A stretch of 64,000 nt of DNA. Source: Candidatus Desulfobacula maris (GTDB taxonomy: Bacteria > Desulfobacterota > Desulfobacteria > Desulfobacterales > Desulfobacteraceae). This document shows positions 48,049-57,065 of this stretch, piece by piece. A program made the position numbers and the translations under genes. The stretch is from the NCBI GenBank assembly GCA_014383445.1, contig JACNHV010000267.1, positions 1 to 64,000 on the forward strand, written 5' to 3'. Under the pieces are notes generated by a model. That model saw only the letters and a program-made list of their open reading frames with translations, had not been told where the DNA came from and did no database searches. Each line of letters begins with the position of its first letter. Positions within the stretch are counted from its first letter, which is position 1.

Positions 48049-50103
48049 CTATTCCCCTTTTTTCAGTAAGGCCTGTGCCTTAACCCTGGCAATATCCTCT
48101 TTGCTCAACGGGCCTTCAACCCCTGATATGGAAGACAGTTTCATGCCATGTTTTATTCCCAGTTTGTATATTTCCTTTACCTTTTCCCATTCAGTATTGC
48201 TACCTTTGGTGAAGTCTTCAAACCGTCCTTCAAGTGCCAGGATAATGGTTTCCGCAAGGCCGGCATAGGCCACGCCGTGGGGCAGGCCGATATCCTTCAT
48301 CTCAATGGCCTGTCCAGGCAACTGGATCTCGCCGCCGGTAATCACCAGCACGTCCGGTCGCTTGGCCACATCTTTTTGTGAAAAGATCATGGGCCGGGTA
48401 ATATCGGTGATGACGCAACCGGGCTTTACCCGCATGATATCAATGCTTTTTTTTGCGCCGGCACTGGCAATAACAACCACATCCATATCATCCAGGTACC
48501 GGTCCGCCCGGGTAGATACATGCAGCTTTACCTTGGGTTTTTCTTTTTGAATAATTCCCTGGAGGGTCAACAGTTTTGCCATGTTCCGGCTGACAATATA
48601 AACCGATTCAAATGCCGTGGCCAAAAGTCGGGAGCAAATAGATCCCACATCTCCTGTGGCACCGATCACCATGGCGTTTGCTTTTAACACCTTGCCGTTT
48701 TTAAATTTGGTCAGCCCCATCTGGCGAACGGCATCAGCGGCTGCCCACAATGCTGTGGATGCGGTATAGGAGTTGCCAGTGGTGATGGGCAGCGCAGCAT
48801 GCTTTCCCACTTCAATGGCGGTGCCGTGCATGCCTTTGGGCAGCATGGCAATCCCCATGACCTGGGCACCCATTTTTTTTGCTTTTTCAGCCGCTTTCAT
48901 AATTTTTGCCGTGGTGAATTCCGGTGGATGATTCTGCATCTCATCAATGGTTTCCCCGATGGAAATCAGCCATCCTTCAGCCTCTACGCCTGTGGGCGAT
49001 TTGATTCCCCTGACTTTGGAATAGACAAAAGGTGGCGAATAGGCCATCAGTTTTTCTACGATACCCATGCTCTGGGGAGCAATGGAAGAGATCATGTCAA
49101 TGGCCTTGACCTTCTGCAGATGCTTTTGGTTAAGCGGATGAATCAGGTAAGCAAACCGGTTCACCCGTTTATTCGGTTCAAACGGATAGATGATCTTGGG
49201 ATCCAGACGCTGTTCACTGATCACCTCTAAAAGATCATCTTTCATCTCCTTGCCCTTTGACACATTCATGGCAGCAATCATCAACGCTTCAATCACTGCA
49301 TCACCCACCACGGGTTTGATCATCTGGGGGGTGGTGTCAATGATCACCTCTACCCCCAGCTGGGTCAGCAGATCAACACGATCGTCATAGGCTGTGTTGG
49401 TTATAATGATTTTACCATCAAGGTCCTGGCCCATGCATTGATCCAGGTATTCATAAAAACCTTTGTGGGGAATGACCAGGACATTGGCTTTTTTAACGGC
49501 CTGTTTAATCTGAAAGGTGTTCAGGGATTTGATTTTTGCCCTGGATGGAATCATTTTGCCCAGGGGAACTTTTTTCAGAAAATGATGGGCCTTGTCTGCA
49601 TAGAATGTAAGCTCCTTCATGGAGGTCAGAAGCTTGGGTAGTTTGTTTTCAATGACCGGGTCTGCAAACATCAGGTTATCCGTATATTCTGACATCACCT
49701 GTGCCAGCGTGGAATTTGACAGGCCTGAAAAGAAAAGAACATTGGCGTTGGTGAAATAGTTATTGCCCAGGCTGAACTGTATGTTTCTGATGCTCCATTC
49801 CTGGCCCACCCTGTAAAGGGTTTCCCCCGTGGTTACCACTGTGTGCAGCCTCTCACACAATTCGAGCAGCTCTCTGGTCTTTTTATGGGTGATGCCTTCG
49901 GTTCCCATTGTGGAGGGATATTTAATACCGCTGATGCAGATGACATCGGCCCGCTTATTCCATTTTAACAGCAGGTCTTCTGCTTTGATCAGGTCTTCTG
50001 ATGTGCCGAACCGCTGAATGGAGAACATCTGTCCATTGAACTCGGTTTCGATCTGATAATCTTCACTTTCTGGCCCAAGACTGATATTGATAATTTTTTT
50101 CAC
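48049..50103 (-). CDS. Acyl-ACP-reductase-like two-domain protein, copy 1
   Basis: A 684-residue protein starting at GTG, overlapping the upstream gene by GTGA. The N-terminal half (about 1-330) begins VKKIINISLG and resembles proteins that databases label quinate 5-dehydrogenase-like. The C-terminal part has a Rossmann motif IGATGDVGS near residue 470, followed by VYIVSRN, VVVIASAG, GGEIQLPG and a CAE-like GLAETIILALEG. These match the layout of cyanobacterial long-chain acyl-ACP reductase, which makes fatty aldehyde. Position beside WS/DGAT supports aldehyde or alcohol supply for wax esters. The catalytic Cys of the cyanobacterial enzyme cannot be placed with certainty (AYAGLAET has none), so activity is uncertain. 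Confidence 0.7.
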   Translation of the reverse strand: MKKIINISLGPESEDYQIETEFNGQMFSIQRFGTSEDLIKAEDLLLKWNKRADVICISGIKYPSTMGTEGITHKKTRELLELCERLHTVVTTGETLYRVGQEWSIRNIQFSLGNNYFTNANVLFFSGLSNSTLAQVMSEYTDNLMFADPVIENKLPKLLTSMKELTFYADKAHHFLKKVPLGKMIPSRAKIKSLNTFQIKQAVKKANVLVIPHKGFYEYLDQCMGQDLDGKIIITNTAYDDRVDLLTQLGVEVIIDTTPQMIKPVVGDAVIEALMIAAMNVSKGKEMKDDLLEVISEQRLDPKIIYPFEPNKRVNRFAYLIHPLNQKHLQKVKAIDMISSIAPQSMGIVEKLMAYSPPFVYSKVRGIKSPTGVEAEGWLISIGETIDEMQNHPPEFTTAKIMKAAEKAKKMGAQVMGIAMLPKGMHGTAIEVGKHAALPITTGNSYTASTALWAAADAVRQMGLTKFKNGKVLKANAMVIGATGDVGSICSRLLATAFESVYIVSRNMAKLLTLQGIIQKEKPKVKLHVSTRADRYLDDMDVVVIASAGAKKSIDIMRVKPGCVITDITRPMIFSQKDVAKRPDVLVITGGEIQLPGQAIEMKDIGLPHGVAYAGLAETIILALEGRFEDFTKGSNTEWEKVKEIYKLGIKHGMKLSSISGVEGPLSKEDIARVKAQALLKKGE

Positions 50104-52211
50104 GCCTCTCCTCCTGCACGAATGCCTGTTTGTTCGGCCTGCTCTGTCTGCTGTTCTGCATTTTTTCTTGCAATCAGGGCCAGATCCCTGACCCTGAGAA
50201 TATCTTCGTCACTGAACACGCCATTCACGCCTGAGATGGCCGCCAGCTTCATGCCGTGTTTTAATCCCATTTTATAGATCTCTCTGACCTTTTCCCATTC
50301 AATATCCCGGCCCACGGTGAAAATCTCATATCTTCCCTCAAGTGCCAGAACAATAGTTTCAGCCAGGCATGCATACGCCACCTTCCGGGGCAGGCCAATG
50401 CTTTTCATTTCAGGATTTCCCGGCAGTTCAATTTCGCCGGATTCGATGACCAGCACATCCGGCCGTTTGGCCACATCTTCAGGGGAAAGGTCAAGGGGTC
50501 TGGCCACATCTGTTATTATGCAGCCGGGTTTAACCTTGGTGATATCCAGGATTTTTTTGCCTGCCCCGGAAGTGGCCGTGACAATCACATCCATCTCGGG
50601 CAGGTAGCGGTCGGGTTTGGTGGTGATTTTTAATTTCACCCCGGGTGTTTCATCCAGGATGGACTGCTGCAATGCCAAGAGCTTGGCTGTGTTCCGTCCG
50701 GCCAGGATCACCTCATCAAAGGCTTTTGCCAGAAGGCGGCAGCATACGGATCCGATAGCGCCCGATGCCCCCAGTACCATGGTTTTGGCAGCAATTTTCC
50801 TGCCCGGTTCAATCTTGATGAGTCCCATGCGGCGGACTGCGTCAGCCCCGGCCCATAGGGCCCCGGATGCCGAGTAAGAATTTCCCGTGGTAATGGGGAT
50901 GTCTGCTTTTTTGGCAACGGTCACGCCGGCATCGCCAACCACCTTTGTAAAGGCTCCCAGGCCCATGATCTGGGCTCCCATGCGTTTGGCCATGCGGGCA
51001 GCCTGGAGCAACCGTTTGTAGGTGAATTCCGGGCTATGAGCCAGCATCTGTTTGGGGGTTCCCCCAACAGTGATCAGCCAGCCTTCGGCTTCAGCACCCG
51101 TCGGGGATTTGATTCCCGTGACCTTTGAGTACACCCATGGCGGCGCATAGGCCACCACCTTTTCAACCGCATCAAGGAAAACCGGCGGGGTGAATCCGCT
51201 GATAAAATCGATTGCTTTGTCCTTTTTCAAAAACTCTTTGGACAAGGGGTGGATCACAAAGGCAAACCGGTTTACCCGTTTTTCCTGACCCGATGGATAG
51301 ACCACCCGGGGATCCATTTTCTGCATGCTGATGATTTCAAGAAGATCATCCGGATGGATCATGTCAGATTTTTTTTCAAGGGCGGCAAGAATCAAAGCTT
51401 CGATCACATTGGGGGCCACCACGCGTTCTAAAATTTTGGGTGTGGTATCGATGATGACATCCACGCCCCTGGCCTTTAAGAACTCAACCCGGTCATCATA
51501 GGCAGAGGAGGTAATAATGATTTTTCCGCCCAGCTCTTCAATGGAGGTGTCTTTGAGATATTTGTAAAAATTATAATTGGGCACCACAATGATGGTGGCT
51601 TTCTGCATGGCCTTTTTGAGCACATACTGGTTCCATTTCTGCAGCGGCACCACAGAGGAGGTCAATCGTTTGCCCGGCAGCCACTCCAGAACTTCATGTG
51701 CCCCCCTGGCATAGGTCTCAAGCCCTTTAAGCGAGTGAATCAATTTTGAAATATCGTTTTCAATGATCGGGTCTGCAAAGGTCAGGTTGTCTGTATATTC
51801 GGCCATGACTTTGGCAATCCTGTAACTGGTCATGCCGGATAAAAATAGCACCTTGGCATTTTTAAAATAATTGCCAAATTTATGTTCCACAAACCGCAAA
51901 GCCCATTCAAACGAGACATCTCTGAGTGCAGCGCCCGTGGTGACGGGGGTCTGAATGCGTTTGCCCAGGGTCTTGATCTTGTCATCATGTTTTTTGGTCA
52001 GATAGCCGGGTGAAATGGTATGGGGAAATTTAATATTGCCAAGGCCGATGGCGTCGGCCTGTTTGTCATATTCCAGAAGTTTCTGGGCGGCTATGTCCCG
52101 GCTGCCGTCCGTGCCGATGCGGCGAACCATAAACTGCTGGCCTAAAAATTCGGTTTCAAATTGATAATCATCCTTGCTGGCTCCCAGGCTGATACTGATA
52201 ACTTGTTTCAC
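50100..52211 (-). CDS. Acyl-ACP-reductase-like two-domain protein, copy 2
   Basis: A 703-residue paralogue of the protein at 48049 with the same two-part layout. The track start at 52289 is replaced by GTG 52211, which has GGGGAGG just upstream and gives the family N-terminus VKQVISISLG. The Rossmann motif is LGASGAIGS, followed by VILAGRN, ESGEIELPG and AYACLAETIVLALEG. In this copy Cys is present in ACLAET, the position equivalent to the catalytic Cys of acyl-ACP reductases, while copy 1 has Gly (AGLAET). This suggests copy 2 is the active reductase and copy 1 a partner or variant. Confidence 0.72.
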   Translation of the reverse strand: MKQVISISLGASKDDYQFETEFLGQQFMVRRIGTDGSRDIAAQKLLEYDKQADAIGLGNIKFPHTISPGYLTKKHDDKIKTLGKRIQTPVTTGAALRDVSFEWALRFVEHKFGNYFKNAKVLFLSGMTSYRIAKVMAEYTDNLTFADPIIENDISKLIHSLKGLETYARGAHEVLEWLPGKRLTSSVVPLQKWNQYVLKKAMQKATIIVVPNYNFYKYLKDTSIEELGGKIIITSSAYDDRVEFLKARGVDVIIDTTPKILERVVAPNVIEALILAALEKKSDMIHPDDLLEIISMQKMDPRVVYPSGQEKRVNRFAFVIHPLSKEFLKKDKAIDFISGFTPPVFLDAVEKVVAYAPPWVYSKVTGIKSPTGAEAEGWLITVGGTPKQMLAHSPEFTYKRLLQAARMAKRMGAQIMGLGAFTKVVGDAGVTVAKKADIPITTGNSYSASGALWAGADAVRRMGLIKIEPGRKIAAKTMVLGASGAIGSVCCRLLAKAFDEVILAGRNTAKLLALQQSILDETPGVKLKITTKPDRYLPEMDVIVTATSGAGKKILDITKVKPGCIITDVARPLDLSPEDVAKRPDVLVIESGEIELPGNPEMKSIGLPRKVAYACLAETIVLALEGRYEIFTVGRDIEWEKVREIYKMGLKHGMKLAAISGVNGVFSDEDILRVRDLALIARKNAEQQTEQAEQTGIRAGGEA

Positions 52212-52255
52212 ATCTTCCTCCCCTATATTTGAAACCTCATAAATTGGTTGTATGG

Positions 52256-52477
52256 CTATCCATTGTCTCGGATGGCGCTTGCCGGGCATAGTGTTATGGC
52301 TTCGGCCACCAGTTGAAATTCCTGTTCGCTTTCAGGCTGTCGGGCCACGTATTCATAACCCTCTTCCTGGTTGGTGGCAAAAATGCCGACAGCGATTTCC
52401 AGACACAGGGAACAATTTATGCAATGGGAATCCACGTAAAATCTGCCCTCGCAATTTTCCAAAAATTTTTCAACCAT
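52256..52477 (-). CDS. Small [4Fe-4S] ferredoxin
   Basis: A 73-residue single-cluster ferredoxin with CINCSLC and a C-terminal CPASAI, giving C-x2-C-x2-C and the distal CP ligand. AAGGAT precedes the ATG. It lies between WS/DGAT (26 bp) and the reductase-like genes (44 bp), so it may deliver electrons to the acyl reductases or another oxidoreductase of the lipid pathway. Confidence 0.87.
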   Translation of the reverse strand: MVEKFLENCEGRFYVDSHCINCSLCLEIAVGIFATNQEEGYEYVARQPESEQEFQLVAEAITLCPASAIRDNG

Positions 52478-52503
52478 TTGAAATCCTTAATTGATAACTA
52501 AGT

Positions 52504-54177
52504 TTAATCTGACAGGTCTCTCATGATCTGTCTGACATCGCTTAAAAGACTTCCCTCTTCCTGGTATTGCTGGTGCCTGGCGCAGAAAGCCGTTCCCTGG
52601 ACGGCTTTGTTTTTGCATTTTTTACCATCCTTGGTGTAGGCTTCGCATTGAACGGGGAACGTGTCTTCCGTGGGTTCGGCTTTTTCTACAACCAGCTTGC
52701 TGGTTGTCTCTTTTTTTTCAGCAAACCGGTCATGGAGGACCAGTGGCGCCTCATAGATTTTGCCGGATTGAACAATATCGATTAAATAATTGAATTCTTC
52801 TTCAAATCCTCCCAAAAGGACCTCAGGGTCCGGCATAAGCCCCTTGTCAGAGGCAATGCCGATGGTCACGCGGTTATTGTAACTTAAGATACTGATCCCC
52901 AGGCCCACTGTTCCAGACCGGGGAACCCAGAACATGATATTGGTGATCTCTTTGTCGGCAAAATAGAGTGGTTTTTTGGGACCCGGGACATTGGTCATGA
53001 CACCTGAGGCTTTGTTGCCGAAAAACTGGGCAGCCTTTTGTGCCATACTTGACGGCAGAAAACCGATGGCAGACAGAAGGCCGAAATTGACATAGGGGTC
53101 TGCAGAAACCTTGAGTTTATCCATGCGCCTTTTGACCTCTTTGAGCCGTAAGATCGGATCTTCCAGATAGACCGGCAATTTCAGGAAAACCAGTGAGAAT
53201 TTATTTCCCAGTTCAAATTCCGTGCCTGGTTTGCGGATATTGACAGGGACCGTCACTCTAAGATCCAGTTCATTGATGGGAGTGTTTTTGGTTTTCAGGT
53301 ATCGCCGCATGGACCCGGTGACAGTGGCTATGAGCACATCATTTAATGTTGCTGAACTGATGGCCTTTCCCAATTTTTTGATCCGGTCCAGGGGAATGGG
53401 ATCTGTCCAGGTAACCTGCTTGGCCACCTGGAGTTTGCCTTTAAAGGCTGTATTGGGGTCTGAGTTCATCAGCGTATGCCTTGACAGGACGCCGGCAACA
53501 TCTGACGGCAGCCTGGCAGCCAGTTTAAGCATGAACTTGAGGCTGTCCGGGTTTGCCGATACATTCTCGATCTCCTTTACGATTCGCTTGCTGATCTCCT
53601 GTCCTTTTTGAATGGCATCCTTTGCCGTGGATATCATTGAATTGAACGAGAAAAATTGATGCCTGCCTGCTATATGTTTTTTCGGGTCAGAGGGTTTTTT
53701 GGGCCAGGGCGCATCGGGAATGGTGTCTGCGGTTGAGTGCAGGACATGCATCAGAGCTATACCATCGGCAATACAGTGGTGAAGACGGAAGAACAGGGCG
53801 CATCCGGTTTTATAGTTTTCTATTAAATGGATATCCCACAGGGGTTTGGACTGATCCAGGGCCATGGTCATGAGGTTTGAAATCATTTCCGACAATTCAT
53901 GCTTGTCCCCCGGGGCAGGCAGGGCAACACGATGGAGATGGGATGCCAGGTCATAGTGCTTGTCTTCAACCCATTTGGGCATACCAAGGCCGGTCTTGGG
54001 CCGGACCACCTTTTGTCTGAACCGGGGAAACGATGCCAGCCGTGCTTCGACTGTTGCATACAATCGATTGTAATCCAGGGGTTCGGCAAACTCCCAAAAT
54101 CCTGTGATCACCATTAGGTTAACAGGTTCATCCATACATAACCAGAAATTGTCTGCTTGTGTCATCGTTTCGGGCAT
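52504..54177 (-). CDS. Wax ester synthase/diacylglycerol acyltransferase with Cys-His tail
   Basis: A 557-residue WS/DGAT. The acyltransferase active site HHCIADG (HHxxxDG) is near residue 135, and the C-terminal family domain carries NVPGPKKPLYF. The enzyme joins acyl-CoA to a fatty alcohol or diacylglycerol to make storage lipid. The last 55 residues are an addition: CEAYTKDGKKC, then AFCARH, giving C-x9-C-x10-C-x2-H, a zinc-knuckle-like module. AGGAGGTAG precedes the ATG. It heads a minus-strand operon running through UbiB and diverges from the phasin-like gene. Confidence 0.9.
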   Translation of the reverse strand: MPETMTQADNFWLCMDEPVNLMVITGFWEFAEPLDYNRLYATVEARLASFPRFRQKVVRPKTGLGMPKWVEDKHYDLASHLHRVALPAPGDKHELSEMISNLMTMALDQSKPLWDIHLIENYKTGCALFFRLHHCIADGIALMHVLHSTADTIPDAPWPKKPSDPKKHIAGRHQFFSFNSMISTAKDAIQKGQEISKRIVKEIENVSANPDSLKFMLKLAARLPSDVAGVLSRHTLMNSDPNTAFKGKLQVAKQVTWTDPIPLDRIKKLGKAISSATLNDVLIATVTGSMRRYLKTKNTPINELDLRVTVPVNIRKPGTEFELGNKFSLVFLKLPVYLEDPILRLKEVKRRMDKLKVSADPYVNFGLLSAIGFLPSSMAQKAAQFFGNKASGVMTNVPGPKKPLYFADKEITNIMFWVPRSGTVGLGISILSYNNRVTIGIASDKGLMPDPEVLLGGFEEEFNYLIDIVQSGKIYEAPLVLHDRFAEKKETTSKLVVEKAEPTEDTFPVQCEAYTKDGKKCKNKAVQGTAFCARHQQYQEEGSLLSDVRQIMRDLSD

Positions 54178-54396
54178 GGTCTACCTCCTGATTGCTGATC
54201 GTTCAAAAACAGGCATTTTATTTAATTTAGCGAACAAAATTTAAATAGCTCGCTTAAGATTAAAAAGCAATACTTTACAATCGAAGAGATAAAAAAAATA
54301 AAATTTTAAAATTGTCAAAACGCTTGTATTTTATGGGTTAAAGCAATGCTTTGGGAACAAAAATTAAATTTATTTTTAAAAAATGGAAAAAAAATC

Positions 54397-54450
54397 TTGA
54401 CAAATATAACGCACTGCATCATATTATCCCCATGACACAAAGCGTTATAT
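54397..54450 (+). promoter_or_regulatory. Promoter and flanking inverted repeat before the phasin-like gene
   Basis: TTGACA (54397) and TATTAT (54422) form a -35/-10 pair with a long 19-bp spacer. A perfect 9-bp inverted repeat, ATATAACGC (54404-54412) and GCGTTATAT (54442-54450), brackets the -10, so a repressor such as the downstream PhaR could act here. The rest of 54178-54396 is AT-rich leader of the divergent WS/DGAT gene. Confidence 0.45.
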
Positions 54451-54492
54451 TAACCCGGAAACCAATACACATTTTTATAGGAGGACCAAATC

Positions 54493-55050
54493 ATGGTAAA
54501 ACAAAAAACAATAACCAAATCAAAGTTCTACATTGCAAAAACCGTCGTCGAAATGAAAGAGAAAATTGAAAAAAAAGTAAAAACCTACAATGAAAAATTT
54601 GTTAAAAAACAGCTTGAAAATAGCCGAGAGTTTCTCACAGAACTCAAAGCAGATCCTGTTAAAAGAATAGATGCTCTCATTGATGAAGGCAAAGACGCTC
54701 TTAAAAAAGCAAAGGTTGTCCAAATGGAAAAAATCAATAAAAAGGTTGATACAACAAAGAGTGATGTCCGCAAGAAAATTGAAAAAATCAACCTTGAAAC
54801 TAAAAAAGTTTACAAGGGAATTGGAAATGACGCAAAGCTGATTGTTGAAGATTTTATTGCCATGGGAAAAAAGAATCTCGACAAACTTCCCATGAAGAAA
54901 ACCATTGAAAAGAAAATTTCCGACAGCATCAATGCCATTCCATCCAAATTGAATCTTCCGTCAAAAGATGAAATTGAAACCCTTGTTATCGGAATAGACG
55001 GAGTGAACAAAAAAGTGGATGCCTTTCACAAACAGTTTGCAAATGCATAG
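54493..55050 (+). CDS. Phasin-like coiled-coil protein
   Basis: A 185-residue Lys-rich, almost entirely helical protein without signal peptide or cysteine. Heptad-like stretches (KEKIEKKVKTYNEKF, KKVDTTKSDVRKKIEK) resemble phasins, which coat PHA or lipid granules. AGGAGG precedes the ATG. Two PhaR-type genes follow, which is the usual company of phasins. Granule coating is inferred from composition and context. Confidence 0.65.
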   Translation: MVKQKTITKSKFYIAKTVVEMKEKIEKKVKTYNEKFVKKQLENSREFLTELKADPVKRIDALIDEGKDALKKAKVVQMEKINKKVDTTKSDVRKKIEKINLETKKVYKGIGNDAKLIVEDFIAMGKKNLDKLPMKKTIEKKISDSINAIPSKLNLPSKDEIETLVIGIDGVNKKVDAFHKQFANA

Positions 55051-55106
55051 ATCCAGACGGGTCACATTGGCAATTACAAATAAAAAATAAATTTCAGGAG
55101 AAGAAA

Positions 55107-55643
55107 ATGTTAAATATTAAAAAATATGCAAACGGACGGTTTTTTGATACAGTTGCTAAAAAATATATCAAACCGGAAAAATTGGCTGAAATGATCAAAA
55201 AGGGTGAAGATATTAAAGTCACGCTGACTCAGACCGGAAAAGACATCACCGAAACTGTGGTTGCACAGTTCTCTAAAAAAACAGAGGTTGAAAAAGAAGC
55301 CAAGGGCAAAAAACAGAAGAAAACTGAAATGCCGTTTCTGAAAACAGACAAGCTTAAACAATGGCTGAGCGACGTGGTTGACCATAAAATTGAACAGGTG
55401 ATGGATCTGATCAAACTTCCTACCAGGGAACAGGTGGCCAAGCTGGATGAAAATATCAAAGAGCTCAATAAAAAAATTGATGACTTGAAACTGGCCCAGG
55501 AAAAAGGGACGAAAAAGGCCGCGGCATCGGAAAAAACAGCAGCACCCAAAAAAGAGGCTGCAAAGAATAAAACTACGACAGAAGCAAAACCAGAAGAAAA
55601 TACACCTGTTGCTGAAAAAACAGCTAAAACAAAAACAGAATAA
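55107..55643 (+). CDS. PhaR-like protein with Lys/Ala-rich tail
   Basis: A 178-residue protein. The first 60 residues match the PHB accumulation regulator DNA-binding domain (IKKYANGRFFDTVAKKYI). The middle (about 85-135) is a coiled coil, and the last 45 residues are a low-complexity Lys/Ala/Glu tail like those of histone-like or granule-associated proteins. The ANG replaces the usual ANR of the family. It could link granules and DNA or act as a phasin rather than a regulator. Confidence 0.72.
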   Translation: MLNIKKYANGRFFDTVAKKYIKPEKLAEMIKKGEDIKVTLTQTGKDITETVVAQFSKKTEVEKEAKGKKQKKTEMPFLKTDKLKQWLSDVVDHKIEQVMDLIKLPTREQVAKLDENIKELNKKIDDLKLAQEKGTKKAAASEKTAAPKKEAAKNKTTTEAKPEENTPVAEKTAKTKTE

Positions 55644-55671
55644 AACTCATTTCAGACCTGTATCTTGACAA

Positions 55672-55706
55672 AATCTGCCAGGCTATGGACTATAGTCTGG
55701 CAGATT
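55672..55706 (+). terminator. Long hairpin between the two PhaR-type genes
   Basis: AATCTGCCAGGCTAT pairs with ATAGTCTGGCAGATT, a 15-bp stem with one G-U pair and a GGACT loop. No T-run follows. It may terminate or stabilise the upstream transcript, or as dyad-symmetric DNA serve as an operator 31 bp before phaR. Confidence 0.55.
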
Positions 55707-55736
55707 ATATAACAGGGATCTCTTTTGGAGGATGGC

Positions 55737-56324
55737 ATGCACAGTATCAAAAAATATGCGAACCGAAAGCTTTACGACACAACGGATAAAAAATATATCT
55801 CCAGGACCCATCTTTCCAAATTGATAAAGCAGGGGCAGGATATTAAGATCATTGATAATGAAACCGGAGAGGATCTCACGGCATCCATCGTGTCCAGTCT
55901 CATTGCCACCACAAAGGGCAAAGCCGGTGGAACTGTGTCCTCAGGCGTTTTAATCCAGTTGTTCAGAAAAGGTTCCAATGCGGTGACCGATTATGCCAAA
56001 CGATATGTTTCATTGTGGCAGCGATCGTTTGTTATGGCTGAGGAAGAAATTGACAACATGGTTAAGGGTCTTGTCAGAAACAAGGAGATATCAACTTCAG
56101 AAGGCAATCGGTTGAAACAGGAGATCATCGGATTCACCTCAGCAATCAAAAGCTGGATTTCCGATACCATTGACCGGCGGTTAAAAGAGGTTTTGTCTGT
56201 CACCAACCTGGCTACAAAAGATCAGGTGTCTGAACTCAGTGCCCGCATCAATATTCTGGAAAAAAAACTTAAACAATTCGAAACCATTAAGCTATCAGCA
56301 AAAAAAGGAACAAAACCGGAATGA
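55737..56324 (+). CDS. phaR: Polyhydroxyalkanoate synthesis regulator PhaR-type protein
   Basis: A 195-residue protein. The start is moved from TTG 55725 to ATG 55737, which has TTTTGGAGGA upstream. The N-terminal domain has the family signature IKKYANRKLYDTTDKKYI. The C-terminal half is a helical, phasin-like region that ends in a coiled coil. PhaR represses phasin and granule genes and also binds the polymer. Two PhaR paralogues next to a phasin-like gene suggest one regulatory and one structural copy. The symbol reflects family only. Confidence 0.75.
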   Translation: MHSIKKYANRKLYDTTDKKYISRTHLSKLIKQGQDIKIIDNETGEDLTASIVSSLIATTKGKAGGTVSSGVLIQLFRKGSNAVTDYAKRYVSLWQRSFVMAEEEIDNMVKGLVRNKEISTSEGNRLKQEIIGFTSAIKSWISDTIDRRLKEVLSVTNLATKDQVSELSARINILEKKLKQFETIKLSAKKGTKPE

Positions 56325-56383
56325 TTACAATGCCGATTTGTTTAAATATGGTAATATGCCCACTGATTCCCAGGAGCTGAAAA

Positions 56384-57034
56384 ATGGACAGCGATGTCAC
56401 CTCAACAGATAATTTTTTAAAATTGAAACGGATTCTGCAGGATTTTCAATCCAGGCGGATTAACCGAACCTACAAAGATATTGAAGCTGATCCGGAATTT
56501 GCAAAGATCGGCAATTTCTTTTTTAAAAAGCTGTATGCACCGGAAGATTTTTCGTTCCGGGATACCAGCATGAAAAAGCTTCACAAGGCTTTGGATGGAA
56601 AAGTCTATAAGAACATGCTCACCGCAGTGACCAAAGTGATTGAACTGCACGATATTTCCGATGAGCAGGACAACTTGATGGTCGAAAGGATGATCGAGGC
56701 CGGAGTGGATGATTCCATGACAATGGAGCAGTATCAGAAAATTTATGTGAGCCTTGATAATTATGATCAACGTATCTACCAGATCAATCTGAGCGCTGAG
56801 GTCACCCGGATATTTCACGGATTGAGCAAAAAATGGATTGTGGCGGTTTCTCTGAGAACAGTGAAAACCACAGCATTCATGTTTGGGATCAAAGAGATCA
56901 TTGATTTTATATATGATGGATATGTTTCATTCAAGACAATCGATAATATTGACTTTTTTGTTGATACCATGGTACAGCGCGAGCTTTCATGGCATAATGA
57001 AATCTGGGCGACTATAACAGGGAAAACAGTATGA
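56384..57034 (+). CDS. Conserved-looking protein of unknown function
   Basis: A 216-residue cytosolic, mainly helical protein with good coding character and AGGAG before the ATG. Notable segments are FFFKKLYAPEDFSFRD near residue 45 and RRINRTYKDIEADPEF near residue 25. There is no membrane segment and no cysteine motif. It sits between phaR and a patatin gene, 31 bp from the latter, so a part in granule lipid metabolism is possible. I do not recognise the family. Confidence 0.6.
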   Translation: MDSDVTSTDNFLKLKRILQDFQSRRINRTYKDIEADPEFAKIGNFFFKKLYAPEDFSFRDTSMKKLHKALDGKVYKNMLTAVTKVIELHDISDEQDNLMVERMIEAGVDDSMTMEQYQKIYVSLDNYDQRIYQINLSAEVTRIFHGLSKKWIVAVSLRTVKTTAFMFGIKEIIDFIYDGYVSFKTIDNIDFFVDTMVQRELSWHNEIWATITGKTV

Positions 57035-57065
57035 CCCTTGGCATTGGCGCATATGGGGTGAATCA

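Noticed and set aside
47245-48069. 274-residue plus-strand ORF opposite the alpha/beta hydrolase
   Set aside because: It lies over a well-supported lipase-box gene in an operon; no domain or ribosome-binding site.
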